A DNA stretch of 43,025 bases from NCBI GenBank assembly GCA_947631435.1, contig CANRLM010000008.1:1-43025 (forward strand). Direction: 5' to 3'. The notes under the pieces were generated by a model that was not told where the DNA came from, made no database searches, and saw nothing but the letters and a program-made list of their open reading frames with translations. The number at the start of each line of letters is the position of its first letter. Within the stretch, counting starts at the first letter, position 1. The position numbers and the translations under genes were made by a program. This stretch comes from an uncultured Akkermansia sp. GTDB taxonomy: Bacteria > Verrucomicrobiota > Verrucomicrobiia > Verrucomicrobiales > Akkermansiaceae. Positions 25,074 through 33,358 of this stretch are shown piece after piece.

Positions 25074-26296
25074 ACGAAGAGCCCGAGGTAATATTTTTTC
25101 TTGCCGCGGCGGATGACAATATATTCCTCCCCTTTTGCCAACTCCCTGCTGATAATAGTCGCAGGATCCTTCACCACCGTACCGTTGAGGGAGATTGCTC
25201 CATTGTTGATGAACTCGCGTGCCTCTCTCTTGGAGGAGCAAATGCCGCCCTGCACCAGAGTATCCGCAAGAGTAATTCCCTCGTGCAGCCGCATTTGCGG
25301 CGCCCCCCGCAGGGCAGATTGCACCTCCCTGAGACTCATCCCTGAGTAATCCCCGGCAAAGAGTTTCCTGCTGGTCTGCGCGGCGCGTTCGTACTCCTCT
25401 GCGCCATGCAGGTCGGTGATGATTTCACGCGCCAGGGCCTGTTGAGCAAGGCGCTGCTCGGGGTGCGCCAAATGCTCGGCCTCAATTTGCATGATCTGCT
25501 CAGGCGTCAGAAAAGTCAGGCGCTTGAGATACGATATCACCTCAGAATCCTCAGAGTTGATCAGAAACTGGTAGAGGTCATAAGAGGATGTCTTCTCCTT
25601 GTCCAGCCACAGAGCATTCCCTTCACTCTTGCCAAATTTGTTCCCCTGGCTATCTGTCACCAGCGGCATAGTGAGTCCATACACTTCATCCCCCGTAGTC
25701 TTGCGGATGAGTTCGACACCGGTCGTGATGTTGCCCCACTGGTCACTGCCCGCCACTTGCAGATCCACCCCCCGCGTCTCGTGCAGGTACTTGAAATCAA
25801 TTGCCTGAATCAACATGTAGGAAAATTCCGCATAAGAGATTCCCGTCTCCATCTGGCGACGAACGTGATCCTTCGTGAGCATGTAGCCCACGTTGATGTA
25901 CTTCCCATAGTCGCGGAAGAAGTCAATGACATTCAGCTTGCCGATCCAGTCATAATTATTCACGACCTCGAAGCCGAAAATTCTCTCCACTTGCGCTCTC
26001 AAGCTCTCGTAGTTCCGCACCACCTGCTCGCGCTGCTGCAGCTCTCTCTCCACCGTGCCCCGCGGATCACCCACCAGCCCCGTGGCAAGCCCAACCAGCA
26101 GCAGCGGATGATGCCCGGCCCTCTGCAGCCGCTTAGTGATCAAAAAGCTTGAGTAGTGCCCCAGGTGCAAGCTGTCTCCCGTTGGATCCGTCCCTATGTA
26201 AAAAGTAAGTCCTCCCGCGTTGAGTTTGTCAATCAATTTCTCATCCGAAATCTGATTCACCAGGCCACGCCACTGCAGTTCTTCATAGAAGGTCAT
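25070..26296 (-). CDS. tyrS: Tyrosyl-tRNA synthetase
   Basis: A 408-residue class I synthetase of normal length. HLGH (HIGH motif) is at 44-47, KFGKS (KMSKS motif) at 220-224, and a C-terminal S4 RNA-binding domain covers about 345-408. It charges tRNA-Tyr. The start is decided by the promoter: another in-frame ATG nine bases upstream (26305) lies inside the -10 box, so 26296 is the usable start. Its stop overlaps the next gene by ATGA. Confidence 0.95.
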   Translation of the reverse strand: MTFYEELQWRGLVNQISDEKLIDKLNAGGLTFYIGTDPTGDSLHLGHYSSFLITKRLQRAGHHPLLLVGLATGLVGDPRGTVERELQQREQVVRNYESLRAQVERIFGFEVVNNYDWIGKLNVIDFFRDYGKYINVGYMLTKDHVRRQMETGISYAEFSYMLIQAIDFKYLHETRGVDLQVAGSDQWGNITTGVELIRKTTGDEVYGLTMPLVTDSQGNKFGKSEGNALWLDKEKTSSYDLYQFLINSEDSEVISYLKRLTFLTPEQIMQIEAEHLAHPEQRLAQQALAREIITDLHGAEEYERAAQTSRKLFAGDYSGMSLREVQSALRGAPQMRLHEGITLADTLVQGGICSSKREAREFINNGAISLNGTVVKDPATIISRELAKGEEYIVIRRGKKKYYLGLFV

Positions 26297-26303
26297 CGGG
26301 CGC

Positions 26304-26332
26304 ATTGTAGCATGCTTCCCCCGGCAAGGCAA
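26304..26332 (-). promoter_or_regulatory. tyrS promoter, leaderless geometry
   Basis: On the minus strand TTGCCT (26327-26332), 17 bases, and TACAAT (26304-26309) are followed by seven bases and the ATG at 26296. No T-box leader, common for synthetase genes in Firmicutes, is possible in this arrangement. Confidence 0.7.
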
Positions 26333-26352
26333 GCGCGGGTTCTCCCCGGCTG

Positions 26353-26375
26353 GAGCAAACGAATCAGGAAGAAGT
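26353..26375 (+). repeat. Dispersed element, end fragment (weak)
   Basis: GAGCAAACGAATCAGGAAG matches the element's terminus (GGGCAAAC-CATCAGGAAATG) over about 20 bases. It lies between the MATE gene and the tyrS promoter and nothing else of the element remains. Confidence 0.35.
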
Positions 26376-26409
26376 CCTTCAAATCGGCTTCGTGCTTCCC
26401 TCTGTCGAC

Positions 26410-27906
26410 TCACACTCGCCGACGTGCCCAGACGAGCCCGTCCAGCATGCGCTGGAGAATCAAATACTCCACAGCCATATCCACCACAAAGAGACACCAC
26501 AGGGCCACCAGTGAGAGCGTCTCCGGCCAAAGGAGATTCCACAGGAAGAGACATCCCACGCGGAAGAAGCCCATGCATCCGTAGGAAACGAGGGTCACGC
26601 GGCGCGTATCCCCTGCCCCGCGCAGGCACATCTTGATCATCAGCATGGCCGCGTAAAATGGCTCTGCCAGCAAAAAGACCTGCACCACAGGAACTGCCAC
26701 CGCCATGAGCCCCGGCGAATCAGAAGCAAAAATACGCACAAAGAATCCCGGAAAAAGGTAAAACACCACTCCCATTGCGCCCATGAAAAGGACGCTGTAA
26801 CGCACGCAGCGACGAACTGTTTCATGCGCCAGGCGTACGCTGCCGCTGCCGAGGTATTGCCCCACAAGCGCCGCGCCTGCCACCCCGATCGCAAAACCCG
26901 GCAGAAAACTGAGTGATTCAATGCGGATAGCAATGGTATGAGCCCCCACGGAAGCATCCCCAAGACGCGAAATAACGTGCAAAACGTAGATCTGGATGAG
27001 CCAGATGCCGCCGACCTCCACCGCCTGCGGCAACCCGATGTTGAGGATGCGCGCCATCATGCCTAAACCGGGTCTCAAATCACGCAGGCGGAGGTAGAGA
27101 GGGGGAACGTACGTCTCCCCCTGCGCGGCGCAATACGCATCCAGCGAATTTTCTTCTCCCTTCATGCGGCTCCGCATCTGCAGGGAGTGACGTACCAGAA
27201 TCCAAAGCAAAATCACACTGGCCACCGCCATTCCGAGCACCATGCCCCAGGCCAGACCCTCCACAAACATGCCGCACCCGTACACGAGCGCCAAACTAAA
27301 GACCACGTTGAGCCCATCCACTGCCAGCATGATGAAAAACGGGGTCTTCGTGTCTCCGCTGCCGCGAAGAGCGGCGTTCACTGCAAACACTACCCCTGAA
27401 AATACCGCCACCCAGCAGCCCGTGTACATGAATCTGAGAGCCACCTCCCTCGCAAAATCGGAAAGATTCAACAGATCCGTCACCAGAAACTCTGCCGTGA
27501 TATACATCAATCCCGCTGAAAGCAGCCCCGCGATGAATCCCAGAGCCGCCGCCTGATTTGCCGCATAATTCGCCTCCTCAAATCGACGCGCCCCGGTCAT
27601 ACGGCTCACGATAGCCGTGGCACCCATTCCTACTGCGCCCTGCATGAGAAATCCCAGCCACATCACATACCCCGTCACCCCAATGCCGGAGGCGAGCTGT
27701 TCCTTCACCACCCCATCGTCGCTCATACCGGTGGCAAGGATGAGTGAAGTGGAGGAGCAGATGAAACTCATCACCTGCTCAAGCAGGGGCCAGAGAGCAA
27801 TGGTGATAATCTGGCGCGGCAAGCTGAGTCCGGCAAGCTTACCGCCGAGCCGACCCTTCGCCAGCGCAGCGCGTATCTTCCCCTCTCGTCCGTCTCCCGT
27901 ACTCAT
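26410..27906 (-). CDS. MATE family efflux transporter
   Basis: A 498-residue polytopic inner-membrane protein with about 12 hydrophobic segments in two similar halves, typical of MATE (DinF/NorM) exporters that expel drugs or metabolites using a sodium or proton gradient. The segment RGSGDTKTPF near 200-210 and RGAGDTRRV in the second half are the paired family motifs. An in-frame GTG 18 bases upstream is possible, but the ATG at 27906 is preferred. A weak promoter (TGTACA, 17 bases, TTTCAT, 8 bases, ATG) sits at the edge of the repeat element. Substrate unknown. Confidence 0.9.
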   Translation of the reverse strand: MSTGDGREGKIRAALAKGRLGGKLAGLSLPRQIITIALWPLLEQVMSFICSSTSLILATGMSDDGVVKEQLASGIGVTGYVMWLGFLMQGAVGMGATAIVSRMTGARRFEEANYAANQAAALGFIAGLLSAGLMYITAEFLVTDLLNLSDFAREVALRFMYTGCWVAVFSGVVFAVNAALRGSGDTKTPFFIMLAVDGLNVVFSLALVYGCGMFVEGLAWGMVLGMAVASVILLWILVRHSLQMRSRMKGEENSLDAYCAAQGETYVPPLYLRLRDLRPGLGMMARILNIGLPQAVEVGGIWLIQIYVLHVISRLGDASVGAHTIAIRIESLSFLPGFAIGVAGAALVGQYLGSGSVRLAHETVRRCVRYSVLFMGAMGVVFYLFPGFFVRIFASDSPGLMAVAVPVVQVFLLAEPFYAAMLMIKMCLRGAGDTRRVTLVSYGCMGFFRVGCLFLWNLLWPETLSLVALWCLFVVDMAVEYLILQRMLDGLVWARRRV

Positions 27907-27942
27907 GCCCGCCAATGAAATCACGGCTCAGTAAAAATGTAC

Positions 27943-28270
27943 AGAGCAAACTTCACCAAAGTTGCCAAAAAATGCAATTTCCCGGTAAGTGCAAAACTAA
28001 GTGTAAAACCAAAGGAAAGTACGACCCCAGGAGAAGCTCGAAGTGTCAAGCGGGCAAGCCGCAAGCCCGGAAACTGCAAAACGACAGCTGAGGTGGTGAG
28101 CAGAAGTATAGGCGAGGTCTGGCTGAAAAGCTTTGTGGACATGTAGAACCAATCATACATGGCAATCAAAATTCGACTGCGCTATCGCTCCACAAAAACG
28201 CGTGCAAGCACGCTGACTCAACACTTCGTAATTCGTCCCCCGCTCTTCCCGCTGATTTGTTTGCCCCGGC
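27943..28270 (-). repeat. Dispersed palindromic element, copy 2 (inverted)
   Basis: This copy of 328 bases is the reverse complement of copy 1 in layout. Identical blocks are CTTTGTGGACATGTAGA (28131-28147), AGCTGAGGTGGTG (28086-28098) and CTCAACACTTCGT (28217-28229). The CTTG hairpin at 28200-28213 reads GCGTG-CTTG-CACGC on the minus strand, a paired change from copy 1. The other half carries a CGGGC/GCCCG hairpin at 28050-28069. It ends in GTTTGCCCCGGC. It fills the gap between the MATE promoter and the sialic-acid operon promoter. Confidence 0.8.
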
Positions 28271-28327
28271 TTTCGCCCCGAACGCTAAATTTGCATCGGC
28301 CAAATGTTTTATAAATGTGATTTTTCC

Positions 28328-28356
28328 TTGACATTATGCAAGTCCTCCGCTACATT
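28328..28356 (+). promoter_or_regulatory. Sialic-acid operon promoter
   Basis: A perfect TTGACA at 28328-28333, a 17-base spacer and TACATT at 28351-28356 lie 11 bases before the ATG at 28368. This is the strongest match among the promoters. No operator palindrome that I recognise overlaps it. Confidence 0.75.
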
Positions 28357-28367
28357 GGAGCGAACTG

Positions 28368-29345
28368 ATGAAAACTGATAGCCTCAAGTGGGAAGAACTG
28401 CCGAGCCTGCCGGATCCGGAGGGCTTCGCCGGGGCGTACGCGGGGGTGCATAACGAAGCCCTTCTGGTGGCCGGTGGGGCCAATTTCCCGGAGAAACCCC
28501 TCTGGGAGGGAGGAAAGAAGATGTGGACGGATGCTGTCTTTGCCCTCCAACCCGGTGCTGATCAGTGGGAAAAAGCCGGGCGTCTTCCAAAGCCACTGGG
28601 CTACGGCGCCGCTGTTTCCCTGCCCATGGGGGTGATGCTCATCGGCGGCTGCAATGCCGGCGGCGCCACGTCGGAATGCTTCCTGCTGACGTACCGCAAC
28701 GGCGAAACGGCGTGTGAGCCGCTTGCCCCTCTGCCCACGCCTCTCACCGGTCACAGCGCCGTACTCGTCGGGGAGGAAGTTTACGTGCTGGGCGGCAGTG
28801 TTGCCCCCGGCGAGCAGGATGCCCAGAATCACCTCTTTGTCTATTCCCCCGCCACTGACAGCTGGAACGAGCAGTCTCCTCTGCCCGGGCGCGGGCGTTT
28901 CCTGCATCAGATGGCGTCCATTGGTGATAAGCTCTATGTGCTCGGCGGTATCGGTCTGAAACCCGCGGAAGATGGGCGCATGCAGCGCGATATGCTCACC
29001 GAGGCGTGGCTGTATGATGCCGGTGAAGGCTGGCAGCACCTCGCAGATCTCCCGAGATTCTGCGCGGCAGCCCCCACTCCTGCCCCCGTGCTCGGCGGGG
29101 AAATCTACCTGCTGGGCGGGGATGATGGTACTGTGCGCCTGCCGGCCTCGGCCGCGCATCCCGGTTTCCATAGTGCAAGTCTCTGTTACAATCCTGCGGC
29201 TGATGAGTGGCGTGAGGTCGGCGAGGTAGCGGCAGCACGCGCCGTGCTTCCCTGTGCCGAATGGTGCGGACGCGCCGTCATCGTGAATGGCGAACAGAGT
29301 CCCGGCAAGCGCTCCAACCAGGTCTGGAGTGTTTGCATCGACTAG
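28368..29345 (+). CDS. Cytoplasmic kelch-repeat mutarotase-like protein (NanM-related)
   Basis: A 325-residue protein built of about six kelch beta-propeller blades with repeated GG doublets (LVAGGANFP, LIGGCNAG, YVLGGS, YVLGGI, YLLGGDD). GGANFP followed by WEGGKKMW is typical of the NanM / cyclically permuted mutarotase group, which interconverts sialic-acid anomers or acts on 2,7-anhydro-Neu5Ac. It has no signal peptide, so it should be cytoplasmic, unlike E. coli NanM. It is first in a four-gene operon with a paralogue, a transporter and a sialidase; the role is inferred from that. Confidence 0.82.
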   Translation: MKTDSLKWEELPSLPDPEGFAGAYAGVHNEALLVAGGANFPEKPLWEGGKKMWTDAVFALQPGADQWEKAGRLPKPLGYGAAVSLPMGVMLIGGCNAGGATSECFLLTYRNGETACEPLAPLPTPLTGHSAVLVGEEVYVLGGSVAPGEQDAQNHLFVYSPATDSWNEQSPLPGRGRFLHQMASIGDKLYVLGGIGLKPAEDGRMQRDMLTEAWLYDAGEGWQHLADLPRFCAAAPTPAPVLGGEIYLLGGDDGTVRLPASAAHPGFHSASLCYNPAADEWREVGEVAAARAVLPCAEWCGRAVIVNGEQSPGKRSNQVWSVCID

Positions 29346-29374
29346 CTTCTTTTCCTTCCCCCCTGCACATCATT

Positions 29375-30466
29375 ATGAAAAGACTCTGTCCTGCTTTCGC
29401 TGCCTTGTGCCTTTTCTCTGCCGCCATGGGTGAAACGATCTGCACCCAGGGAAAAATTGATGATGCTGTCGGCCGCGCCGGCATGGTGGCCGTCCTGCTG
29501 CCCCCTGAGGAGGGACAGACCGAACCCTCCCTCGTTGTAGCGGGTGGAGCAAATTTCCCGCATGCCAAACCGAATGCCAAAACCCCGGAGGAACGCGGTG
29601 CCAAGGTCTACTACGCCGATGCCGCCGTCATCACTCCGGCGGAAAACGGCAAATCCATACAATCCCGCGCGGTCGGACAGCTCCCCCATCCTGTTGCTTA
29701 TGCTGCCTACGCCGGCACTCCCGGTGGTATGCTCCTGGCCGGCGGCTGTAATGAAGAAGGGCACTCCGCCAAGGCGACTCGCACCACGCTGCGCGATATG
29801 CAGCTCGTCACAGAAGCTCTGCCGAACTTGCCCAGAAAAATTGCCTACCCCGCCTTCGCTCTCCTGGGCAACAAATTCTATGTGATCGGCGGTCAGGAAG
29901 ATGAGACGAGTACGGAGGCCCTCAGCAGCTGCTACATGCTCAATCTCGATGACATCAATGCCGGCTGGAAGGAATTAGCTCCCATGCCGAGCGGGCGCAT
30001 GCTGGCGGCAGCAGCCGTGCACGACGGGCTCATTTACGTGATGGGCGGTTGCTCATTACACCCGGATGCCAAGGGTCAACCGGAGCGTACCTACCTCAAC
30101 GAGGTTCTCTGCTACGATCCCGGCTCCAACACCTGGGCGCGTGCCCAATCCGATATGCCGGAGACTCTCGTGGGTGTCGCCTCTCCCCTTCCGGTGCTCA
30201 ATGGCAAGATCTACATCATCGGTGGCGACCCCGGCAATTTCTACCGGGCCTCTCTGCAAGGAAAGGCCCCGGCCAAACACCCCGGTCAGAGCAAAAGCAT
30301 CTATGCCTTCACCCCCGCCACGAATGCCTGGCAAAAGGTGGGCGAACTGCCGGAAGGTGTGGCCACTTTCCCCGCTGCCGTCTCCGGCGGGTGCATCTAC
30401 ACCGTCTCCGGCGAAATCCTTCCGGGTGTGCGCACCCCGCGCATCTACACCATCACCCCGCAATAA
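29375..30466 (+). CDS. Periplasmic kelch-repeat mutarotase-like protein (NanM-related)
   Basis: A 363-residue paralogue of the preceding gene with a signal peptide (MKRLCPAFAALCLFSAAMG). The mature protein keeps the propeller, with GGANFPHAKPN near the start and repeated YVIGG, YVMGG and YIIGGD blades. Periplasmic NanM speeds alpha-to-beta conversion of freed sialic acid before import. It lies 29 bases after the cytoplasmic copy and 20 bases before the transporter. An upstream in-frame start would overlap the first gene and mask the signal peptide. Confidence 0.83.
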   Translation: MKRLCPAFAALCLFSAAMGETICTQGKIDDAVGRAGMVAVLLPPEEGQTEPSLVVAGGANFPHAKPNAKTPEERGAKVYYADAAVITPAENGKSIQSRAVGQLPHPVAYAAYAGTPGGMLLAGGCNEEGHSAKATRTTLRDMQLVTEALPNLPRKIAYPAFALLGNKFYVIGGQEDETSTEALSSCYMLNLDDINAGWKELAPMPSGRMLAAAAVHDGLIYVMGGCSLHPDAKGQPERTYLNEVLCYDPGSNTWARAQSDMPETLVGVASPLPVLNGKIYIIGGDPGNFYRASLQGKAPAKHPGQSKSIYAFTPATNAWQKVGELPEGVATFPAAVSGGCIYTVSGEILPGVRTPRIYTITPQ

Positions 30467-30486
30467 AATCCTCACAGCTTCTCCCT

Positions 30487-32001
30487 ATGCAACAAGCCTC
30501 CTTTTTTGACTCTCTTCTGATGGCTCTCGGCACCATCCTGCAGGCTTTCGGCGAAACGTTCGGCTCGGCGATACGCTGGTGCAGTTCCTATGCGAACACG
30601 ACGCTGCTCATCGCGGGGGTCGTCGCCCTGGCGTCCATCCTGCTCGGGGTGAAGAACGGTTTCCGCTCCAAACCTCTGCCGGCAAACGTCAAGGGCAAAG
30701 GTCCGGGCTTCTGGGCGTGGATAGCGGTCGTCGTGCTGTGGGTCGTCGTGATGCTCAACTACTTCGATCGCCAGCTGCTTGCCGTGCTCAACACCTCCAT
30801 CACCTCCGGCGAGCATGGCATCGCCATGACCCAGGCTCAGTTCGGCATGGTCACCTCTGCCTTCCTCATTGTGTACGCCGCGCTCAGCCCCGTGGGCGGC
30901 TACCTGGCGGATCGCTTCAGCCGCAAGTTCATCATCCTCTGCTCGCTCGTCGTGTGGTCCGTGGTAACGTGGATGACCGGGCAGTCTTCCAGCTACGAAG
31001 AGCTCATTTTCTGGCGCGGCGCAATGGGAGTCAGCGAAGCCTTCTACATCCCGGCGGCTCTCGCTCTTATCTCCGACTACCACCGTGGCTCCACCCGCTC
31101 CATGGCCACGGGGCTCCACATGAGCGGCATCTACGCCGGGCAAATTCTCGCCGGGTACGGCGCCTGGATCGCCAACGACCCCGCCTGCGCCCTAGGCTGG
31201 CGGCTCACCTTTGAGACCTTCGGCTTCATCGGCGTGGCCTACGCTCTCGTCGTCATCCTCTTCCTGCGCGACCCGGAGGCAAAGGGCGCCGTTGACGAGG
31301 CTGCCGCCGCAGAGGGAGAAGTCTCCCCCGCCGCAGAGCCCACACCCGCAGCCGCTCCGGCGGAAGATTTCTCCATCGGCCACGTGCTGCGCAGTCTCTT
31401 CACCGGTCGTGCGATGGCGATGTTGCTCATCATGTACGCCTGCGCCGGCTTTGCCAACTGGTTCCTCATGGGCTGGTACCCGCGCCTCCTGCAGGATATG
31501 TTCTCCATCTCGGAGGCGGATGCCGGTCCCATGGCGACCATGTGGGTGAACATCGCGAAATACGCCGCCGTGCTGCTGGCAGCCGTTGTGGCCGACCTCT
31601 GGTACCGCCGCAACAGGAACGCTCGCGCCTACGTGCCGGGCATCTGCTTCCTGCTGGCGGGTCCCTGCGTGATCGTGGCCATGCTCCCGGCCCTCGGGGT
31701 GCCCATCACCCTCTCGCTGGTCGCCACGGTGGCTCTCGTCTCCATGCAGGGCGTGGCTCAGGGATCGCTGGATGCCACGCTGATGCCGGTGCTGCGTTCG
31801 CATATCGATGAACGCTTCTCCGCCACAGGCTACGGCCTTCTCAACCTCACTTCCGTGTCCGCCGGAGCGCTCATTTCTTGGTTGGGCGGCTATCTGAAGG
31901 ACTCGGGCATCGCATTGGGCGTCCCGCTGAGCATTGCCGGGCTGCTGATGGTTCTCTGCGGGCTTCTCTTTTTCTTCCTCCCATCACAAAAGCACAGTTA
32001 A
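30487..32001 (+). CDS. MFS transporter, probable sialic acid importer
   Basis: A 504-residue Major Facilitator protein. An unusual N-terminus of about 80 residues contains an extra hydrophobic segment (about 38-55), followed by the usual twelve. LNYFDRQLLAVL opens the first transport helix and LADRFSRK is the loop 2-3 MFS signature. Its central loop is rich in Ala, Pro and Glu. Position between the mutarotase-like and sialidase genes makes a sialic acid or anhydro-sialic acid substrate likely (E. coli NanT is also MFS, with extra helices), but the sequence alone does not prove it. Confidence 0.85.
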   Translation: MQQASFFDSLLMALGTILQAFGETFGSAIRWCSSYANTTLLIAGVVALASILLGVKNGFRSKPLPANVKGKGPGFWAWIAVVVLWVVVMLNYFDRQLLAVLNTSITSGEHGIAMTQAQFGMVTSAFLIVYAALSPVGGYLADRFSRKFIILCSLVVWSVVTWMTGQSSSYEELIFWRGAMGVSEAFYIPAALALISDYHRGSTRSMATGLHMSGIYAGQILAGYGAWIANDPACALGWRLTFETFGFIGVAYALVVILFLRDPEAKGAVDEAAAAEGEVSPAAEPTPAAAPAEDFSIGHVLRSLFTGRAMAMLLIMYACAGFANWFLMGWYPRLLQDMFSISEADAGPMATMWVNIAKYAAVLLAAVVADLWYRRNRNARAYVPGICFLLAGPCVIVAMLPALGVPITLSLVATVALVSMQGVAQGSLDATLMPVLRSHIDERFSATGYGLLNLTSVSAGALISWLGGYLKDSGIALGVPLSIAGLLMVLCGLLFFFLPSQKHS

Positions 32002-32008
32002 AAATTCT

Positions 32009-33232
32009 ATGAAAAAAAACAAACTCCTCGTCCTCTCGTTGATTGGTTCCCTCCTGATGCCTGCCTCCTCGTGGGCCCGCCAGGATAAGTCGATTGATCT
32101 CGACACCTTCGTCCCCTACGAACACGCTGTTGATGTCTTCAAAGCCAACGATGGCAACCCGTACAAAAGCATTCGCATCCCTTCCATCATCAATGCAAAC
32201 GGTCTCCTGATCGCCGCCGCGGAGGGGCGCTACTGGCCCGCGGACCAGGCCGATAACGACATGATCGTTTCCGTCAGCAAGGACAACGGCAAGACCTGGA
32301 GCAAGCTCTCCGTGGCTGCCATCGACCCCGACGCCGCCTTCAACAACCCCTACCTCATCTACGACCGTGACGCAAAGCGCGTCCTCCTCTTCTTCCAGCG
32401 CTACCCGAAGGGCGTCGCCGAACGCTCCGGAATAGCCCCCGGCTGGAAGGATAAGAAGTCCCTGCGCAACCTCGTCTGCTTCTCTACCAACGGGAAAAAG
32501 TGGACCAAACCCAAAGATGTCACCTCGACCACAAAGCACGAGGATGCCACCATCACCTGCAGCGGTCCCAATCCCGGCGTGCAGCTTTCTCAGGGCGAAC
32601 ACAAGGGGCGCCTCGTGGTCGTGTTCAACGAAGCCGTGAAATTCGGCGACTGGGTGCTCACTGCCGCCTTCTCCGATGACGGCGGCAAAACGTGGCAGCT
32701 CGGCGAAAAATCCGAATCCGGCAAGGGCATCAATGAGGTCTCTGTCGCAGAGACGGATGATGGCGGTCTCTACGTCGCCTCTCGTGCCTGGGGCGGCGGC
32801 GGGCGGCGCGTGTCCTACTCCCATGACGGCGGCCAAACCTGGTCCCCCATCGAGACAAACAACGATCTGCCCAGCCCCGGCTGCCAGAACGGCATGGCTC
32901 GTTACTCGCATGCCGATGACGAATCTCGCGGCAGCAAGAGCCGCATCATCTTTGCCTCCCCGGTCGGCGGTCGCAAAAACGCCGTCATCAAGATGAGCTA
33001 CGACAACGGCCAGACCTGGCCCGTCGAAAAGAAATTCGGTGACGGTCCGTACGCCTACTCCGCCATCTGCCCCCTGGAGCCCGGTTTCTTCGGCGTGCTC
33101 TTCGAGACCAATGATAGCAAGACGATCCGCTTTGTGCGTATCCCCGTAACCTGGCTCACCGACGGCTCCGACACGGGCAAAGCGCAGAATGACGAAAAGA
33201 AGGAGAAATCCGGCAAGAGCACGAAATCCTGA
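32009..33232 (+). CDS. Secreted sialidase (GH33)
   Basis: A 407-residue exported exo-sialidase that removes terminal sialic acid from glycans. Signal peptide 1-23; SIRIPSI at 54-60 with the catalytic-site arginine 56; five Asp boxes, SKDNGKTW (90-97), STNGKKW (159-165), SDDGGKTW (222-229), SHDGGQTW (271-278) and SYDNGQTW (330-337). The likely nucleophile tyrosine is near 348-350 (GPYAYS), with Glu243 as its partner. The C-terminal 20 residues are a Lys-rich tail. Lacking extra binding domains, it is a compact form. It begins seven bases after the transporter stop. Hydrolytic or intramolecular trans-activity cannot be told apart from sequence. Confidence 0.92.
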   Translation: MKKNKLLVLSLIGSLLMPASSWARQDKSIDLDTFVPYEHAVDVFKANDGNPYKSIRIPSIINANGLLIAAAEGRYWPADQADNDMIVSVSKDNGKTWSKLSVAAIDPDAAFNNPYLIYDRDAKRVLLFFQRYPKGVAERSGIAPGWKDKKSLRNLVCFSTNGKKWTKPKDVTSTTKHEDATITCSGPNPGVQLSQGEHKGRLVVVFNEAVKFGDWVLTAAFSDDGGKTWQLGEKSESGKGINEVSVAETDDGGLYVASRAWGGGGRRVSYSHDGGQTWSPIETNNDLPSPGCQNGMARYSHADDESRGSKSRIIFASPVGGRKNAVIKMSYDNGQTWPVEKKFGDGPYAYSAICPLEPGFFGVLFETNDSKTIRFVRIPVTWLTDGSDTGKAQNDEKKEKSGKSTKS

Positions 33233-33266
33233 GTTCGCCGTCCGCGCGCCATCGTTCGTCTCCTCC

Positions 33267-33286
33267 CGCCGGGGCACGCCCCGGCG
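33267..33286 (+). terminator. Strong GC hairpin after sialidase gene
   Basis: CGCCGGGGC pairs with GCCCCGGCG, nine pairs with an AC between them, 34 bases after the sialidase stop. No T-run follows, so termination would be T-tract-independent or the hairpin protects the 3' end. Confidence 0.5.
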
Positions 33287-33329
33287 AGGTTGTGCGTCTT
33301 CGAGTTCGAAATTCGCAAGAAGATTCGCA

Positions 33330-33358
33330 TTGCTAACGCCGCCCGCCCGTGCTAAGGT
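33330..33358 (+). promoter_or_regulatory. panE promoter, leaderless geometry
   Basis: TTGCTA at 33330-33335 and TAAGGT at 33353-33358 have a 17-base spacer. Six bases, AGCTCC, precede the ATG at 33365, closely matching the GCTCC-ATG setting of parB. Confidence 0.55.

Larger units (their letters stand above)
27907..28367. other. Intergenic region holding the second repeat element
   Basis: Divergent region between the MATE gene and the sialic-acid operon. Positions 27943-28270 are dispersed element copy 2; 28328-28356 is the operon promoter. The AT-rich bases around 28300-28327 could serve as an UP-like element. No reading frame is convincing. Confidence 0.6.

Noticed and set aside
25074..25241. 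Longer N-terminus for the secreted hypothetical gene
   Set aside because: It would overlap tyrS and bury a clean signal peptide that starts at 25073.
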